Source: Palsa-744 sp963734815
GTDB taxonomy: Bacteria > Actinomycetota > Thermoleophilia > Solirubrobacterales > Solirubrobacteraceae
Assembly (NCBI GenBank): GCA_963734815.1
Contig: CAVTIH010000002.1
Location: forward strand, 434,001-498,000
DNA: 64,000 nt
Direction of reading: 5' to 3'
The notes beneath the pieces were generated by a model. That model saw nothing but the letters and a program-made list of their open reading frames with translations. It searched no databases and was not told where the DNA came from. Of this stretch, positions 54,101 to 62,025 are shown in pieces. The first letter of the stretch is position 1; each line of letters begins with the position of its first letter. The position numbers were made by a program, and so were the translations under genes.

Positions 54101-54865
54101 GTAGCCGGCGCCGGGCGTGAGCCCTTCGAGCTTGGGGACGGTCGCGGTCTGGTCGCCGTAGACGCCGGGGAGCGGCGTTTTGCCGGGAAGCGTAGTGATC
54201 GTTCCTTCGAGTTTCCCGCCCGCACCGACGGTGCCTTTGCTCGCGTATTCGAAGCTGAAGGTGGTTTCCTGGTTGTTCGGGTTGACCTGCGCTTCCAGCG
54301 TCGAGCTCGTCGAGTTCGTGGCAGAGACGCTCTCGCTGTCGATGCTCGGCGCGAGCGCGGGCGTTTCGACGGTCACTTCGTTACCGAGCTTGATTTGGGC
54401 ACCGCCTTCGTTGTAGGCCACCAGACAGAATTTGTATTTCCTGCCGGGCTGCAACCCGACCGTCACGTGCACGGCCTGTGCTTTGACGTCCTGTTCGCCT
54501 TCAAAGCCTTCAAGCCCGGCGGTTGGGCCTTCCACACATGTAATCCCGTTGGGTTCGCTGTAGACGAAATACCCGCCCACAAGCGCTTCGCTGTGCGGGT
54601 TCAACACGCCTTCAAAGACGGCGGAGGTGCCCGTGATCGACGTGGCAGGTTCGATCGTCTTCGGTTCTTCCGGTTCGGGCGCCGCCGCCAGCGCCGGCGC
54701 CGCGGTGAGCGCGAGCACGCCAAGACACACCGCGAGGGCCGACAGGACGAACGGGACACGGCGCGGTGAAGGCGCACCACTCCCGTCAAACACGCGCACG
54801 CGAGCGGATCCGGTGGCACCGAGACGGTGCGACAGGGACGACAGGACGTTGCGTGCGTTACTCAT
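51140..54865 (-). CDS. Secreted multi-Fn3 plus beta-propeller protein, operon 4
   Basis: The product is 1241 residues from ATG 54865, which overlaps the regulator stop as ATGA. A hydrophobic export segment lies at about 36-60 (VLSALAVCLGVLALTAAPAL). Four Fn3-like domains (about 66-465) carry repeating YHFEYG and YHYRV-type strands. The common propeller follows (about 468-1150), and a basic tail after about 1180 contains KRCRRDRTKHKRASC. Unlike the operon 2 and 3 paralogs it has no NHL repeats. It is probably extracellular; role unknown. Confidence 0.88.
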   Translation of the reverse strand: MSNARNVLSSLSHRLGATGSARVRVFDGSGAPSPRRVPFVLSALAVCLGVLALTAAPALAAAPEPEEPKTIEPATSITGTSAVFEGVLNPHSEALVGGYFVYSEPNGITCVEGPTAGLEGFEGEQDVKAQAVHVTVGLQPGRKYKFCLVAYNEGGAQIKLGNEVTVETPALAPSIDSESVSATNSTSSTLEAQVNPNNQETTFSFEYASKGTVGAGGKLEGTITTLPGKTPLPGVYGDQTATVPKLEGLTPGAGYYYRVVAKNATGTATGSVTLFTTVPTPTTDPASPVAAAGATLNGHFALNETTSTQYRFTYSKGPACSGENPITTASVEASTGKGTPVAAKAVISELTPDSEYTACLTTSNQYGYETGAPVHFTTLIRESVIEVTATSAELQAEINPNSATTTYHFEYGPTTSYGHSTPERTLFGEDTNLHTGSAAIQELAPATEYHYRVIAHNASGTTTGPDQTFTTHATGGEFRLPDDRAWEMVSPTNKHGAGLLPQTVEGGIAQAAEDGSAMTYAANAPIAAHPEGNIAIQFAQVLSTRGSSGGWASREVTTPYAESLLGPGTGQRAEYMAFSPTLSSAMIERIHNHGEEEIPLSPLASEPTIYLREALGTPGPGDYVPLVNDDNVAAGTHYGGDSLAFRGASTNLEHVVFSAGKLTSAGGNGLYEWTAGTLNYIGEGYLGDGNQNVRGAVAEDGQRVFFDSERSEGAGHIYARLVSSEQTLQLDVVQGGSGSGEPGNLRFQYATPDGMKVYFTDDQRLTANSTAEPKSPELYEYDFAKPAGHELTDLTPNPGGTSTDVQGETEISENGEYVYFYANGTLDGGREGNCGADFPPAGTTCNLYVTRIAEGAASTSLIATLSFADHPDWTGDGRTNSQATLKNIASGASPSGRYFAFMSSRPLTGYDNRDAVSGERDEEVFLYDAVADRLTCVSCNPTGVRPRGTFDTGLTEGGIGTLGLLVDRAQTWRIVGADSWLAGFLPGWTSRTGESALYRPRYLTNEGRMFFDSADSLVPQDTNGSFDVYEYEPEGPDCGSGATSGSEVFEPARRDEGEGRGEVSGGSAAGCVALISSGESNEESALLDASGKGPGGQEGEDVFFLTSARLSPQDVDTAFDVYDAHVCSAAAPCPAGVAVSPPCSTADSCRAAPAAQPSSFGATPSATYSGPGDLAPAAQGVPVSKPVTGSERLAAALKRCRRDRTKHKRASCEAQTRRRYAGTKRADRQHRSMNTNRRTGR

Positions 54866-55971
54866 ACGGGTACCTTTCTGGTGTCGTGTAAACCGGCACG
54901 GCGTGATCGTGTGACCTGCTCCTGGTCGAAGGCGATGACGCTGAGGCGCTGCGCGACCTGCTCGCCGAGCGGCGTGAGCTTCCACGCCTTCGGCTCACCA
55001 CTGAGACGCCCCCCGCCGGAATTCACCGCGAGACCAAGACCCTCCAAACGCCGTAAAAGCTTCGAGATCTGCCCCGGGTCGGAGATGCCCGCACGCTCGG
55101 CGACCATCCTGTTGCTCGCACCCGGCAGCTCCGCGATGCACCGCAGCACCCGCGCCGTGCGGTAGGTGAGGCGCATCGGCACCTCCTCCAATGGGTCACG
55201 CTCAGCCCGGGCACCCACCCGCCAGCGCGCACTCGACACCTCAGGCGCGGGCGCAGGCGCAGGACGCTGCTGTTCACGACGCGCCGCCCTGCCCCCCAGA
55301 TACTGCAACGCGATCATCCCCATCAACTCATCCAAAAGCCCCGTCAACGACCCCGGGTCGCCACCGCGCAAACGCGCATACACCACCCCGAACGCGCCAC
55401 CCACCAACCCTTCCGCGGTCACCAGCGTGCACTGCGCCCCGCGCGAGCCCTCCCGACGACCCTCATCCAAAACCGCTGCCAAGCGCGCAAGAACCCGCTC
55501 CCGACGCTCGAGCGCCGGCGGTCCACCCTGCAACGCCTGCACCACACAAATTCGCGCGAGCACCGGCTCACGATCAAGAAACGACAGGATCGTCCACAGC
55601 CCACCACGCATCCGCTCACGCCACCCAACGCCCTCCAGACCCGCCTCCTCGAGCTCCCGCTCAACCCGCCCAACCATTTCATCGAGTAGCGCGACCAGGC
55701 ACGCCTCGCGGCTACCGAACAACTCATAGAACGTCCGCCGCGACACCCGCGCCCGCGCGGTGATCCGCGCCACCGAACTCTGCTCATAGCCCAACTCGTC
55801 AAACGTCGCGGCAGCGGCAGCCAGCAGCCGCGAACGCTGAATCTCCTCAACGTGCACCCGCGGCGTACCCCGCGACAACGCCAGCTTCTCAAGCCGCGCC
55901 CCACTCGGCAGCGCCCGCTCGCCACCCCGCGAACGCGCCGCCGTTTTCACACCAACACGCGCCGCCGCCAT
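54862..55971 (-). CDS. TetR-type regulator fused to winged helix, first gene of operon 4
   Basis: The product is 369 residues from ATG 55971, with GGGGGTGG upstream. A TetR HTH (about 40-95, ARVSRRTFYELFGSREAC) is followed by a helical effector domain (about 100-270) and a C-terminal winged helix (about 280-355) with ASNRMVAERAGISDPGQISK. It is more diverged from the operon 2 and 3 regulators than they are from each other. Its position directly behind leader 4 and ahead of the propeller gene is reversed compared with operons 2 and 3. It may be an autoregulator. Confidence 0.87.
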   Translation of the reverse strand: MAAARVGVKTAARSRGGERALPSGARLEKLALSRGTPRVHVEEIQRSRLLAAAAATFDELGYEQSSVARITARARVSRRTFYELFGSREACLVALLDEMVGRVERELEEAGLEGVGWRERMRGGLWTILSFLDREPVLARICVVQALQGGPPALERRERVLARLAAVLDEGRREGSRGAQCTLVTAEGLVGGAFGVVYARLRGGDPGSLTGLLDELMGMIALQYLGGRAARREQQRPAPAPAPEVSSARWRVGARAERDPLEEVPMRLTYRTARVLRCIAELPGASNRMVAERAGISDPGQISKLLRRLEGLGLAVNSGGGRLSGEPKAWKLTPLGEQVAQRLSVIAFDQEQVTRSRRAGLHDTRKVPV

Positions 55972-56375
55972 CAGCGACCACCCCCCACGCGCGAGGGTGA
56001 AACCAGGGCGCCCTCGGCCCCGCCCAGAGCCGGCCGTAGCCCAACCCCCGCGGGGACGAAGCAAACGCGGCGCAAACGCGCCCGATGAGGAGCCTCTTCG
56101 GCTAGACCGCTAGCCGAAGAGAGAGAGAGAGAGAGAGATGCGACAGCGCCAAGCTGGCGCATCTAGCATCAGCCCTCCGGGCCGACGCGCACATCCCCAT
56201 CATGAATCTCCCTCTAGAAACCACGCTCAAACAACTCCCTCATCGCTCTGATCCAGACCCTCTCCCACAGCCAAAACCCTGCGAGCGCTCTTTGACGTCA
56301 ACCACAAGACGGTATGACCCCAACCAGACCCTATGTGAGCCGGCGACCAACACTGTGACGCCGACGTGATGACCT
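55972..56375 (-). ncRNA. Conserved 5' leader of operon 4
   Basis: This 404-nt leader holds no supported gene. The first hairpin (56163-56137) is identical to copies 1 and 3, the (CT)10 tract pairs with plus-strand AG at 56118-56138, and the second hairpin lies at 56082-56069. The remainder is strongly diverged, but short blocks such as GAGGGAG, GGGAGAGGG and AGGGTCT are kept. Conservation concentrated on the hairpins argues that they are functional. Confidence 0.7.
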
Positions 56376-56404
56376 ACCGTAACGCACGCCAGAACAAATG
56401 TCAA
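56376..56404 (-). promoter_or_regulatory. Promoter of operon 4
   Basis: Minus-strand TTGACA (56404-56399), 17-nt spacer, TACGGT (56381-56376). The -10 is weaker than in promoters 1-3, but spacing and -35 are identical. Confidence 0.7.
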
Positions 56405-56517
56405 GCCCCCAATGCTCAACGCTCGTGCGAGGCGGCGGCATTCGAGGCACCCGCCAACAGCGGGAAGGCCCGCGTCCCCAAGCGCGCGCGAGTGGGCCGC
56501 CACGGGGCCGCACGGAT

Positions 56518-59500
56518 CTACCGCCGCCGCCCAGCCGCAAAGCTCTGCACGGCCGGGGCGACGGCGCGCAGACCGGCGCCGACCTCGGCGGCGTCCTGCT
56601 CCGCGGGGTCGGGACACAGGCGGTGGACCTGCGCCTGCGCGGGGGCCTGCTCCCCAGCGACGGGTGCGAGGAAACGCTCCAGCGGGGCGAGCTCGCGCAC
56701 GAGCACGTTCACCACGGGTGGCACCTCCTCCATGCCGGCGACGTGCTCGACCGCGCTGCGCTCCAGGCGCCCGCGGGCGAGCAGCAGCGGCTCGGCGCGC
56801 GCGAGCGGGCGGTGGCGCTCATACACCGCGCGCGGGACGATCAGGTTGATGTGGCCCCACTCGTCCTCGAACAGCAGGAACATCGTGCCCTTGGCGGTGC
56901 CGGGGCGCTGGCGGGCGATCACGAGGCCGGCGACGGTCACTGCGGAACCCTGGGGCAACCGGGCAAGCTGAGGCGAGGTGGCGAGCATCTGCCCAGCCAG
57001 GCGCGGGCGCAACGCGGCCATCACATGACCGCCGACGGTGACCCCGGTGGTGGCGTAGTCGGCGATCAGCCGCTGCCAGCGGGTCAGCGGGCGCAGGCGC
57101 GGCGCCTCGGGGAGGCCGAGCGGCAGCGCCAGCTGGGTGCCCTCTTCGCCGACCGCGCGGCCGGGGGCGGCGATCCCGAGCTGCCACAGGGCGAGGCGGC
57201 GGCGGGCATCCGCACCCGGCGCGCCCGCTCTCTCACCCATTCCGCCAGCCACCCCGGGTGCGCCAGCCATCGCCGTTCCCGGCGTGCGACTAATCGCATC
57301 GGCGGAAACATCCACCAGTCCGTCGCAGGCCCCCGACCAAGCGAGCTGCTCAAGCGTTGGCCGCCCCGCGCCGCAGCGCGCCGCCAAATCCCCGAGGTCG
57401 CGGAAGGGCCCGACGCGCTCGCGCTCGGCGACCAGCTCGCGGACCTCGTCGGCGCGGACGCCCTTTACGTAGCCGAGGCCGAGGCGCACCCCGCCGTCCT
57501 CAACGGTGCACCCCACCCCCGAGGCGTTGACGTCGAGCCCGAGCACGGGGATGCCGCGGACTTCGGCCTCGTGCACGAGCGTGTCGGGGGCGTAGAAGCC
57601 CATCGGCTGCTCGTTCATCAGCGCGCAGAGGAACTCCGCGCCGTAGTGGACGCGCAGCCAGGTGGACTGGTAGGCGAGCAGCCCGAAGGCGGCGCCGTGC
57701 GCCTTGGGGAAGCCGAAGCCGGCGAAGCCCTCCACCATCTCCCACACGCGCTGCGCGGTGGCGAGGTCGGCGCCGACGTGGTGGCGGGCGCCGGCGATGA
57801 AGCGCTCGCGGTGGCTCTGCAGCGCCTCGCGGGAGCGCTTGCGGCTCATCGCGCGGCGCAGCCCGTCGGCCTCGCGGGCGCTGAAACCGGCGAACGCCTG
57901 CGCGACCTCCATCACCTGGTCCTGGAAGATCACGGTGCCGAGCGTGCTCTGCAGCACCGGGCGCAGCGACGGATGGGGGTAGGGCACCTCGTAGGCGGGG
58001 TCGGCGCGCAGGCGCGCGCGACGCTCGATGTAGGGGTTGATCGCGCCGCCCTGGATCGGGCCGGGGCGCACGATCGCGACCTGCACAGTGAGGTCGTCGA
58101 GGCTCTCGGGGAGCGTGCGCCGCAGCGACTGCATCTGCGCGCGGCTCTCGATCTGGAAGACCCCGACGGTGTCCGCACTGCGCACCGCCCGGAAGGTGGC
58201 GGGGTCGTCGAAGGGGATGCGCGAAAGGTCGATGCGCTCGCCGCGGGTGCGGGCGATCAGCTCGACGCACCCTTCCACGGCGGAGAGCATCCCCAGCCCG
58301 AGCAGGTCGATCTTCAGGAAGCCGGCGTCGGCGCAGGAGTCCTTGTCCCACTGCACCATCTGGCGACCCTCCATCGCCGCGGGCACCACGGGGCAACAGT
58401 CGATCAGCGGCCGGGTGGAGATCACCATCCCGCCGGGGTGCTGGGAGAGGTGGCGGGGCAGCCCGTACGCCTCGGCAGCCAGGCGCGCCAGCCACGCCCA
58501 ACGGGGGGAGGTAGGTGCAATGTCGTGCTCGGCGGCGCCGCGGTGGTTGTCCGCCGCACGCGCCACTCGCTCGATATCTCCCGGGGGCAAACCGAGCACC
58601 TTGCCCAGCTCGCGGATCGCTCCGCGCGCGCGGAAGGTCGGGAAGGCGGCGACCAGCGCGGCGCGCTCGTTGCCGTAGCGCTCGTGCACGCGAGGGATCA
58701 GCACCTCGCGGATGTCGCGCGGGAAGTCGAGGTCGATGTCGGGCAGGGCTTCAAGGCCGGTGTGCAGGAAGCGCCCGAGTAACAGGCGGTTGCCGATCGG
58801 GTCGATGTGCGAGAGGCCGGTGAGGTAGCAGACGATCGAGGAGACCGACGAGCCCCGCCCGCGCCCGGGGGCGAGCAGCGCGCGAGCGGAGTCGGCCCCG
58901 CGCACCTCGGCGGCGACCTGGCGAGCCACCTCCAACAGCTCGTGGTGCAGCAGGAAGAAGCCGGCCAGTCCCAGCTCGTCGATGATCCGCAGCTCCTCTT
59001 CCAGCCGTGCCGCGGCTTCGGGGTGGGTGGCCCGGGTGTCGTAGCGCTGGTCCAGCCGCACGCGGCACAGCTCCGCGAGACGCCGCATCGCGTCGGGGTC
59101 CTCCGACCCCGGGTAGCGGTAGCCGAGGTCGCGCGTCAAGTCGAAGCGCAGCTGCTCGGTGAGGCGCACGCTCTCGAGCACCGCCTCGGGGTGCTCGGCG
59201 AAGCGCGCCGTCATCGCCGTGGGAGAGGCCAGCACGTGGCTGTGGTTGCCACGCCGCAACGGCTCACAGGCATCGAGCGTAGTGCGGTGGCGCAGCGCCA
59301 CGAAGGCGTCCTGCAACTCCGCGCGACTGCGCGCGTGGGCGTGTACATCGCCACTCGCCACGCACGCCACTCCGAGGCGCCGGGCGAGCGCCTGCAGTGC
59401 GCGATTGCGCGCGCGATCGTGGCGGGCGTAGGGGCGCTGCAGCTCCACGCGCAGGCCGTGCGGACCAAAGGCGTCCAGCAACCGCCGCGCGGTGGGCTCG

Positions 59501-60078
59501 TCGTGCACGCCGCGGGTGGCGCATCCCGTGAGGCACACCAACCCCTCGCTGTGCTCCCGCACCTCCTCCAGGCTCACCGACGGCTCGCCCCGCTCGCGGC
59601 GCCCGGACCCCTCGCGCGTGTGGGCGTGCGCCAAAGTCAGCAGCCGGCAGAGGTTGCGCCAGCCGCGCGCGTCGCGCACCAGCAGCGTCAGATGGCGGGT
59701 GCCGCCGCCCGGGCGATCACCGGCGCGGGGGTCGGCACCGGCCGCGGCGCCAGCCGCGTCACGACAGCGCTGATCGAACCCACCGTCCACGGTCACGTCG
59801 ATCTCGGCACCGTGAATCGCGCGTACCCCGTACGTCGCGGCCGCCTGTGCCAGCTCCATCGAGCCTGACACGGAGTTGTGATCGGTTAGCCCCAGCGCCT
59901 CGTACCCGAGCTCCTGCGCCCGCCGCGCCAGCTCGTCAGGCAGCGAGGCCCCATCCAGGAAGGAGTAGGCGGAGTGGCAGTGCAGCTCGACGTACCCCGC
60001 GTCCGCCTTCCCAATGTCCACCGCGCCAGCCCCACCGATGCCCACCGTCGCCCTACCGATGCCCACAGCGCCACCCAC
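56518..60078 (-). CDS. dnaE2: Error-prone DNA polymerase DnaE2 (ImuC)
   Basis: The product is 1186 residues from GTG 60078, with AAGGGGG 5 nt upstream and 1 nt after the DUF6504 stop. A PHP domain begins at about 30 (HCHSAYSFLDG, then LTDHNSVSG). The C-family polymerase palm follows with GRGSSVSSIVCYL and the catalytic PDIDLDFPRDI. A helix-hairpin-helix region and a C-terminal OB fold end the protein. Length and order are normal for DnaE2, the translesion polymerase of the SOS mutasome. It is expected to act with ImuB on damaged DNA. Confidence 0.93.
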   Translation of the reverse strand: MGGAVGIGRATVGIGGAGAVDIGKADAGYVELHCHSAYSFLDGASLPDELARRAQELGYEALGLTDHNSVSGSMELAQAAATYGVRAIHGAEIDVTVDGGFDQRCRDAAGAAAGADPRAGDRPGGGTRHLTLLVRDARGWRNLCRLLTLAHAHTREGSGRRERGEPSVSLEEVREHSEGLVCLTGCATRGVHDEPTARRLLDAFGPHGLRVELQRPYARHDRARNRALQALARRLGVACVASGDVHAHARSRAELQDAFVALRHRTTLDACEPLRRGNHSHVLASPTAMTARFAEHPEAVLESVRLTEQLRFDLTRDLGYRYPGSEDPDAMRRLAELCRVRLDQRYDTRATHPEAAARLEEELRIIDELGLAGFFLLHHELLEVARQVAAEVRGADSARALLAPGRGRGSSVSSIVCYLTGLSHIDPIGNRLLLGRFLHTGLEALPDIDLDFPRDIREVLIPRVHERYGNERAALVAAFPTFRARGAIRELGKVLGLPPGDIERVARAADNHRGAAEHDIAPTSPRWAWLARLAAEAYGLPRHLSQHPGGMVISTRPLIDCCPVVPAAMEGRQMVQWDKDSCADAGFLKIDLLGLGMLSAVEGCVELIARTRGERIDLSRIPFDDPATFRAVRSADTVGVFQIESRAQMQSLRRTLPESLDDLTVQVAIVRPGPIQGGAINPYIERRARLRADPAYEVPYPHPSLRPVLQSTLGTVIFQDQVMEVAQAFAGFSAREADGLRRAMSRKRSREALQSHRERFIAGARHHVGADLATAQRVWEMVEGFAGFGFPKAHGAAFGLLAYQSTWLRVHYGAEFLCALMNEQPMGFYAPDTLVHEAEVRGIPVLGLDVNASGVGCTVEDGGVRLGLGYVKGVRADEVRELVAERERVGPFRDLGDLAARCGAGRPTLEQLAWSGACDGLVDVSADAISRTPGTAMAGAPGVAGGMGERAGAPGADARRRLALWQLGIAAPGRAVGEEGTQLALPLGLPEAPRLRPLTRWQRLIADYATTGVTVGGHVMAALRPRLAGQMLATSPQLARLPQGSAVTVAGLVIARQRPGTAKGTMFLLFEDEWGHINLIVPRAVYERHRPLARAEPLLLARGRLERSAVEHVAGMEEVPPVVNVLVRELAPLERFLAPVAGEQAPAQAQVHRLCPDPAEQDAAEVGAGLRAVAPAVQSFAAGRRR

Positions 60079-60079
60079 C

Positions 60080-60322
60080 TCAACCCCCTTGGGCAAACCA
60101 CTCGCCAGAGCAGAGGTTGTGGAAGACGACAAGGTTGCGCCCGCACGCGCTCACGATCTCCCAGTAGCGGCGGCGCAGCGGCCGGTCGGTCCACCAGCGG
60201 TCCTCGATCAACCATGACTCGCGCACCTGCTCGATCTGCCGGCCGTCGACCGTACGCGGCACGCCGCCGGGTCCCATCCGCACGCGTGCGGGACGCGGCA
60301 GGTTGACACGACTCCCGCTCAT
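60080..60322 (-). CDS. DUF6504 family small protein in the mutasome operon
   Basis: The product is 80 residues from ATG 60322, which overlaps the imuB stop as ATGA. The conserved block IEQVRESWLIEDRWWTDRPL and the following RRRYWEIVSACG are typical of this uncharacterised actinobacterial family, usually found between imuB and dnaE2. It is probably an accessory factor of the mutasome; role unproven. Confidence 0.85.
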   Translation of the reverse strand: MSGSRVNLPRPARVRMGPGGVPRTVDGRQIEQVRESWLIEDRWWTDRPLRRRYWEIVSACGRNLVVFHNLCSGEWFAQGG

Positions 60323-61605
60323 CCCGGGAAGGGGGTGAACACGACGCGCCGCTCGGGCACACGCGAGTCGGGATCGACGCACACCGCGCGCAGCGCCGCC
60401 TCCGGACCGGCCACCGCGCGCACCTGCGCCACCGCCTCGCGGAGGCGGCCGTCGCGGACCTCCCGGGGACGTTCCAGCAGCGTGCCCTGCGCCCCCTCCG
60501 GGGGGCCGAAGCGCTCGGCCTCGAGGCGCAGGTAGGCGGCGGGCGCGGGCAGCAACGCCAGGCGTGGCGCCAGCGCGAGGCGCATCCGCCGCGAATTGGA
60601 CAGCGCTTCGCGCAGCACCACCCGCTCGCGCCAGGTGCCGCCCTCCACCAACCGCGCGGAGATGTTCAGCGCGCGCAACGTCCGCCCGCGCCGCTCGGGG
60701 CGGGCGAGCAGGCGGTCGACGAGCACACCGAGGACACGCTCCAACGCCGGGCCGGAGTTGGCCTCCTCCAGCTCCAGTGACTCCCGCAGGCGCTCCTCGG
60801 CGATGTGCGTGCGCAGCGGGTCATCCTCGCCGCGCGCCAAGCGCCGCGCCAGCACCCCGGGCGCGCCGAAGCGATCGGCCACCGCATCGCGTCCCAGCGC
60901 CGCCAGCTCCCCGAGCGTGTCGATCCCCAGCCGTGCGAGGGGCTCCACCAGCGCGGCGGTCTCCGCGCGGAAGCCGAGCAACGCCACCGGGCGGTTGGCG
61001 AGGTAGCGGCGGGCCTCGCGGTGGTCGGGCTGCGCGGAGTGACCACTCCGTGCGGAGCCGTGCAGCTCGGAGCCACGCTGCACAGAGGCGCTACCCCGTG
61101 CGACGAGAGCGCCCTGCGCGGATGAGGGCGCGACGATCCGCGCGCGGCGCGAGCGCACCTCCAGCGCCGCGGCGAGCGCGCAGAAGCGCGTCGGGCCGGC
61201 GCCCACGCGGGCGGGACGTCTCAACGTGTGGCGCGCGGCGGCGATCACGCCCTCGTCTCCACCATGCAGCCCGCGCAGCCCATCCGCCTCGAAGTACGCG
61301 AGGCCGGCCCGCGGCAACTCCAGGGCAGCGCCGATGCCCTCCAGCGCCCGTGCCGCCCGTCCCCACTCCTGCGCCACCCCAAGCGGATCGCCCGCCACCA
61401 GGTGTAGCCGCGGGCAGCGCGCGAGCGCCTCCCCCAGCGCCATCCCGCGCGTGACGCCCTGCGCCTCCGCGGCCCCCGACACCTCCCCCACCCTGGCTTC
61501 CCCTCCGGGGGCCGGCGCGATCGCCAGCGCATGCCCGGCCAGCGCCTCAGCGCCGCCGGCGGCGACAGTCAGCTCGAATCGGGGTAGGTGGACGCACACG
61601 ACCAT
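60319..61605 (-). CDS. imuB: ImuB-like Y-family polymerase homolog
   Basis: The product is 428 residues from ATG 61605. The Y-family outline is present (SGAAEAQGVTRGMALGEALA, LAYFEADGLRGLHGG, LGIDTLGELAALG). The usual first catalytic Asp of DinB is replaced in the opening strand CVHLPRFEL, as in catalytically inactive ImuB proteins. Its known role is to bridge DnaE2 to the sliding clamp. A LexA box lies just upstream. The frame is open much further upstream, but that part reads through intergenic DNA. Confidence 0.88.
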   Translation of the reverse strand: MVVCVHLPRFELTVAAGGAEALAGHALAIAPAPGGEARVGEVSGAAEAQGVTRGMALGEALARCPRLHLVAGDPLGVAQEWGRAARALEGIGAALELPRAGLAYFEADGLRGLHGGDEGVIAAARHTLRRPARVGAGPTRFCALAAALEVRSRRARIVAPSSAQGALVARGSASVQRGSELHGSARSGHSAQPDHREARRYLANRPVALLGFRAETAALVEPLARLGIDTLGELAALGRDAVADRFGAPGVLARRLARGEDDPLRTHIAEERLRESLELEEANSGPALERVLGVLVDRLLARPERRGRTLRALNISARLVEGGTWRERVVLREALSNSRRMRLALAPRLALLPAPAAYLRLEAERFGPPEGAQGTLLERPREVRDGRLREAVAQVRAVAGPEAALRAVCVDPDSRVPERRVVFTPFPG

Positions 61606-61608
61606 GAT

Positions 61609-61622
61609 CGAACGTATGTTCG
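61609..61622. promoter_or_regulatory. LexA (SOS) box of imuB-dnaE2
   Basis: CGAAC-GTAT-GTTCG is a perfect match to the actinobacterial LexA consensus. It lies only 3 nt from the imuB start codon, so the operon is SOS induced and its mRNA must start close to or at the ATG. Confidence 0.88.
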
Positions 61623-61662
61623 CATACAAAGGGGCGTCCGCAACAGACAAAAACCAGGGCCC

Positions 61663-61697
61663 TACCAAATAAGATTGAGTCTGGTTCTTATTTGGTA
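61663..61697. other. AT-rich 12+12 inverted repeat in the imuB upstream region
   Basis: TACCAAATAAGA and TCTTATTTGGTA form a perfect inverted repeat with an 11-nt loop. The stem extends through GGCCC with a 2-nt bulge. It stands out as AT-rich in GC-rich DNA. It may be a terminator, an operator or a remnant of a small mobile repeat. The surrounding stretch 61606-62025 (420 bp) has no gene. Confidence 0.6.
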
Positions 61698-61765
61698 TAG
61701 GGCCGCAAAGCACACGACACGGGCCAGCCCCGTAAAAGATGTTGGGGCGAGACCGTGCGCGGGTC

Positions 61766-61785
61766 GCGAGGCATGGATGCCTCGC
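61766..61785. other. Perfect 9+9 palindrome in the gene-free stretch before imuB
   Basis: GCGAGGCAT and ATGCCTCGC are separated by 2 nt. It lies between the AT-rich hairpin and the terminator of the ATPase gene. No gene is nearby. Function unknown. Confidence 0.5.
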
Positions 61786-61977
61786 GCCCACCAACGTCGG
61801 CCGCCGAAGCGAGGCGCGTGGACGATCCCAAAAATTCCCCACCCCGCCCCTCAACCAATCGGGGGGAGTCGAGAGCGGGCCCGCCCCCTTCCCGCTCAGT
61901 CCATCGGGCCCGTGAAGGTCGACACTAGGGCCGGCTTCGCCGGCCCGCGAGCAGTCCCGCACTGGTGGGAGGGGGTA

Positions 61978-62003
61978 CTGGGGGAGGGCCTGCCCTCCCC
62001 CAG
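61978..62003 (-). terminator. Likely terminator hairpin of the MlaF-like gene
   Basis: CTGGGGGAGGGC and GCCCTCCCCCAG form a perfect 12-bp stem with a 2-nt loop, about 25 nt after the stop codon. There is no U-tract. A second hairpin, GGGCCGGC and GCCGGCCC, lies near 61928-61946. Confidence 0.55.
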
Positions 62004-62025
62004 CCAGAACCTGCCCTCCCCCAGA

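Noticed and set aside
56398..58782. A 794-codon plus-strand frame opposite dnaE2
   Set aside because: It is antisense to the polymerase, whose motifs are intact throughout. The translation has no recognisable domain.
61606..61962. N-terminal extension of imuB to 61962
   Set aside because: It reads through the LexA box and hairpins, and Y-family similarity starts only at 61605.
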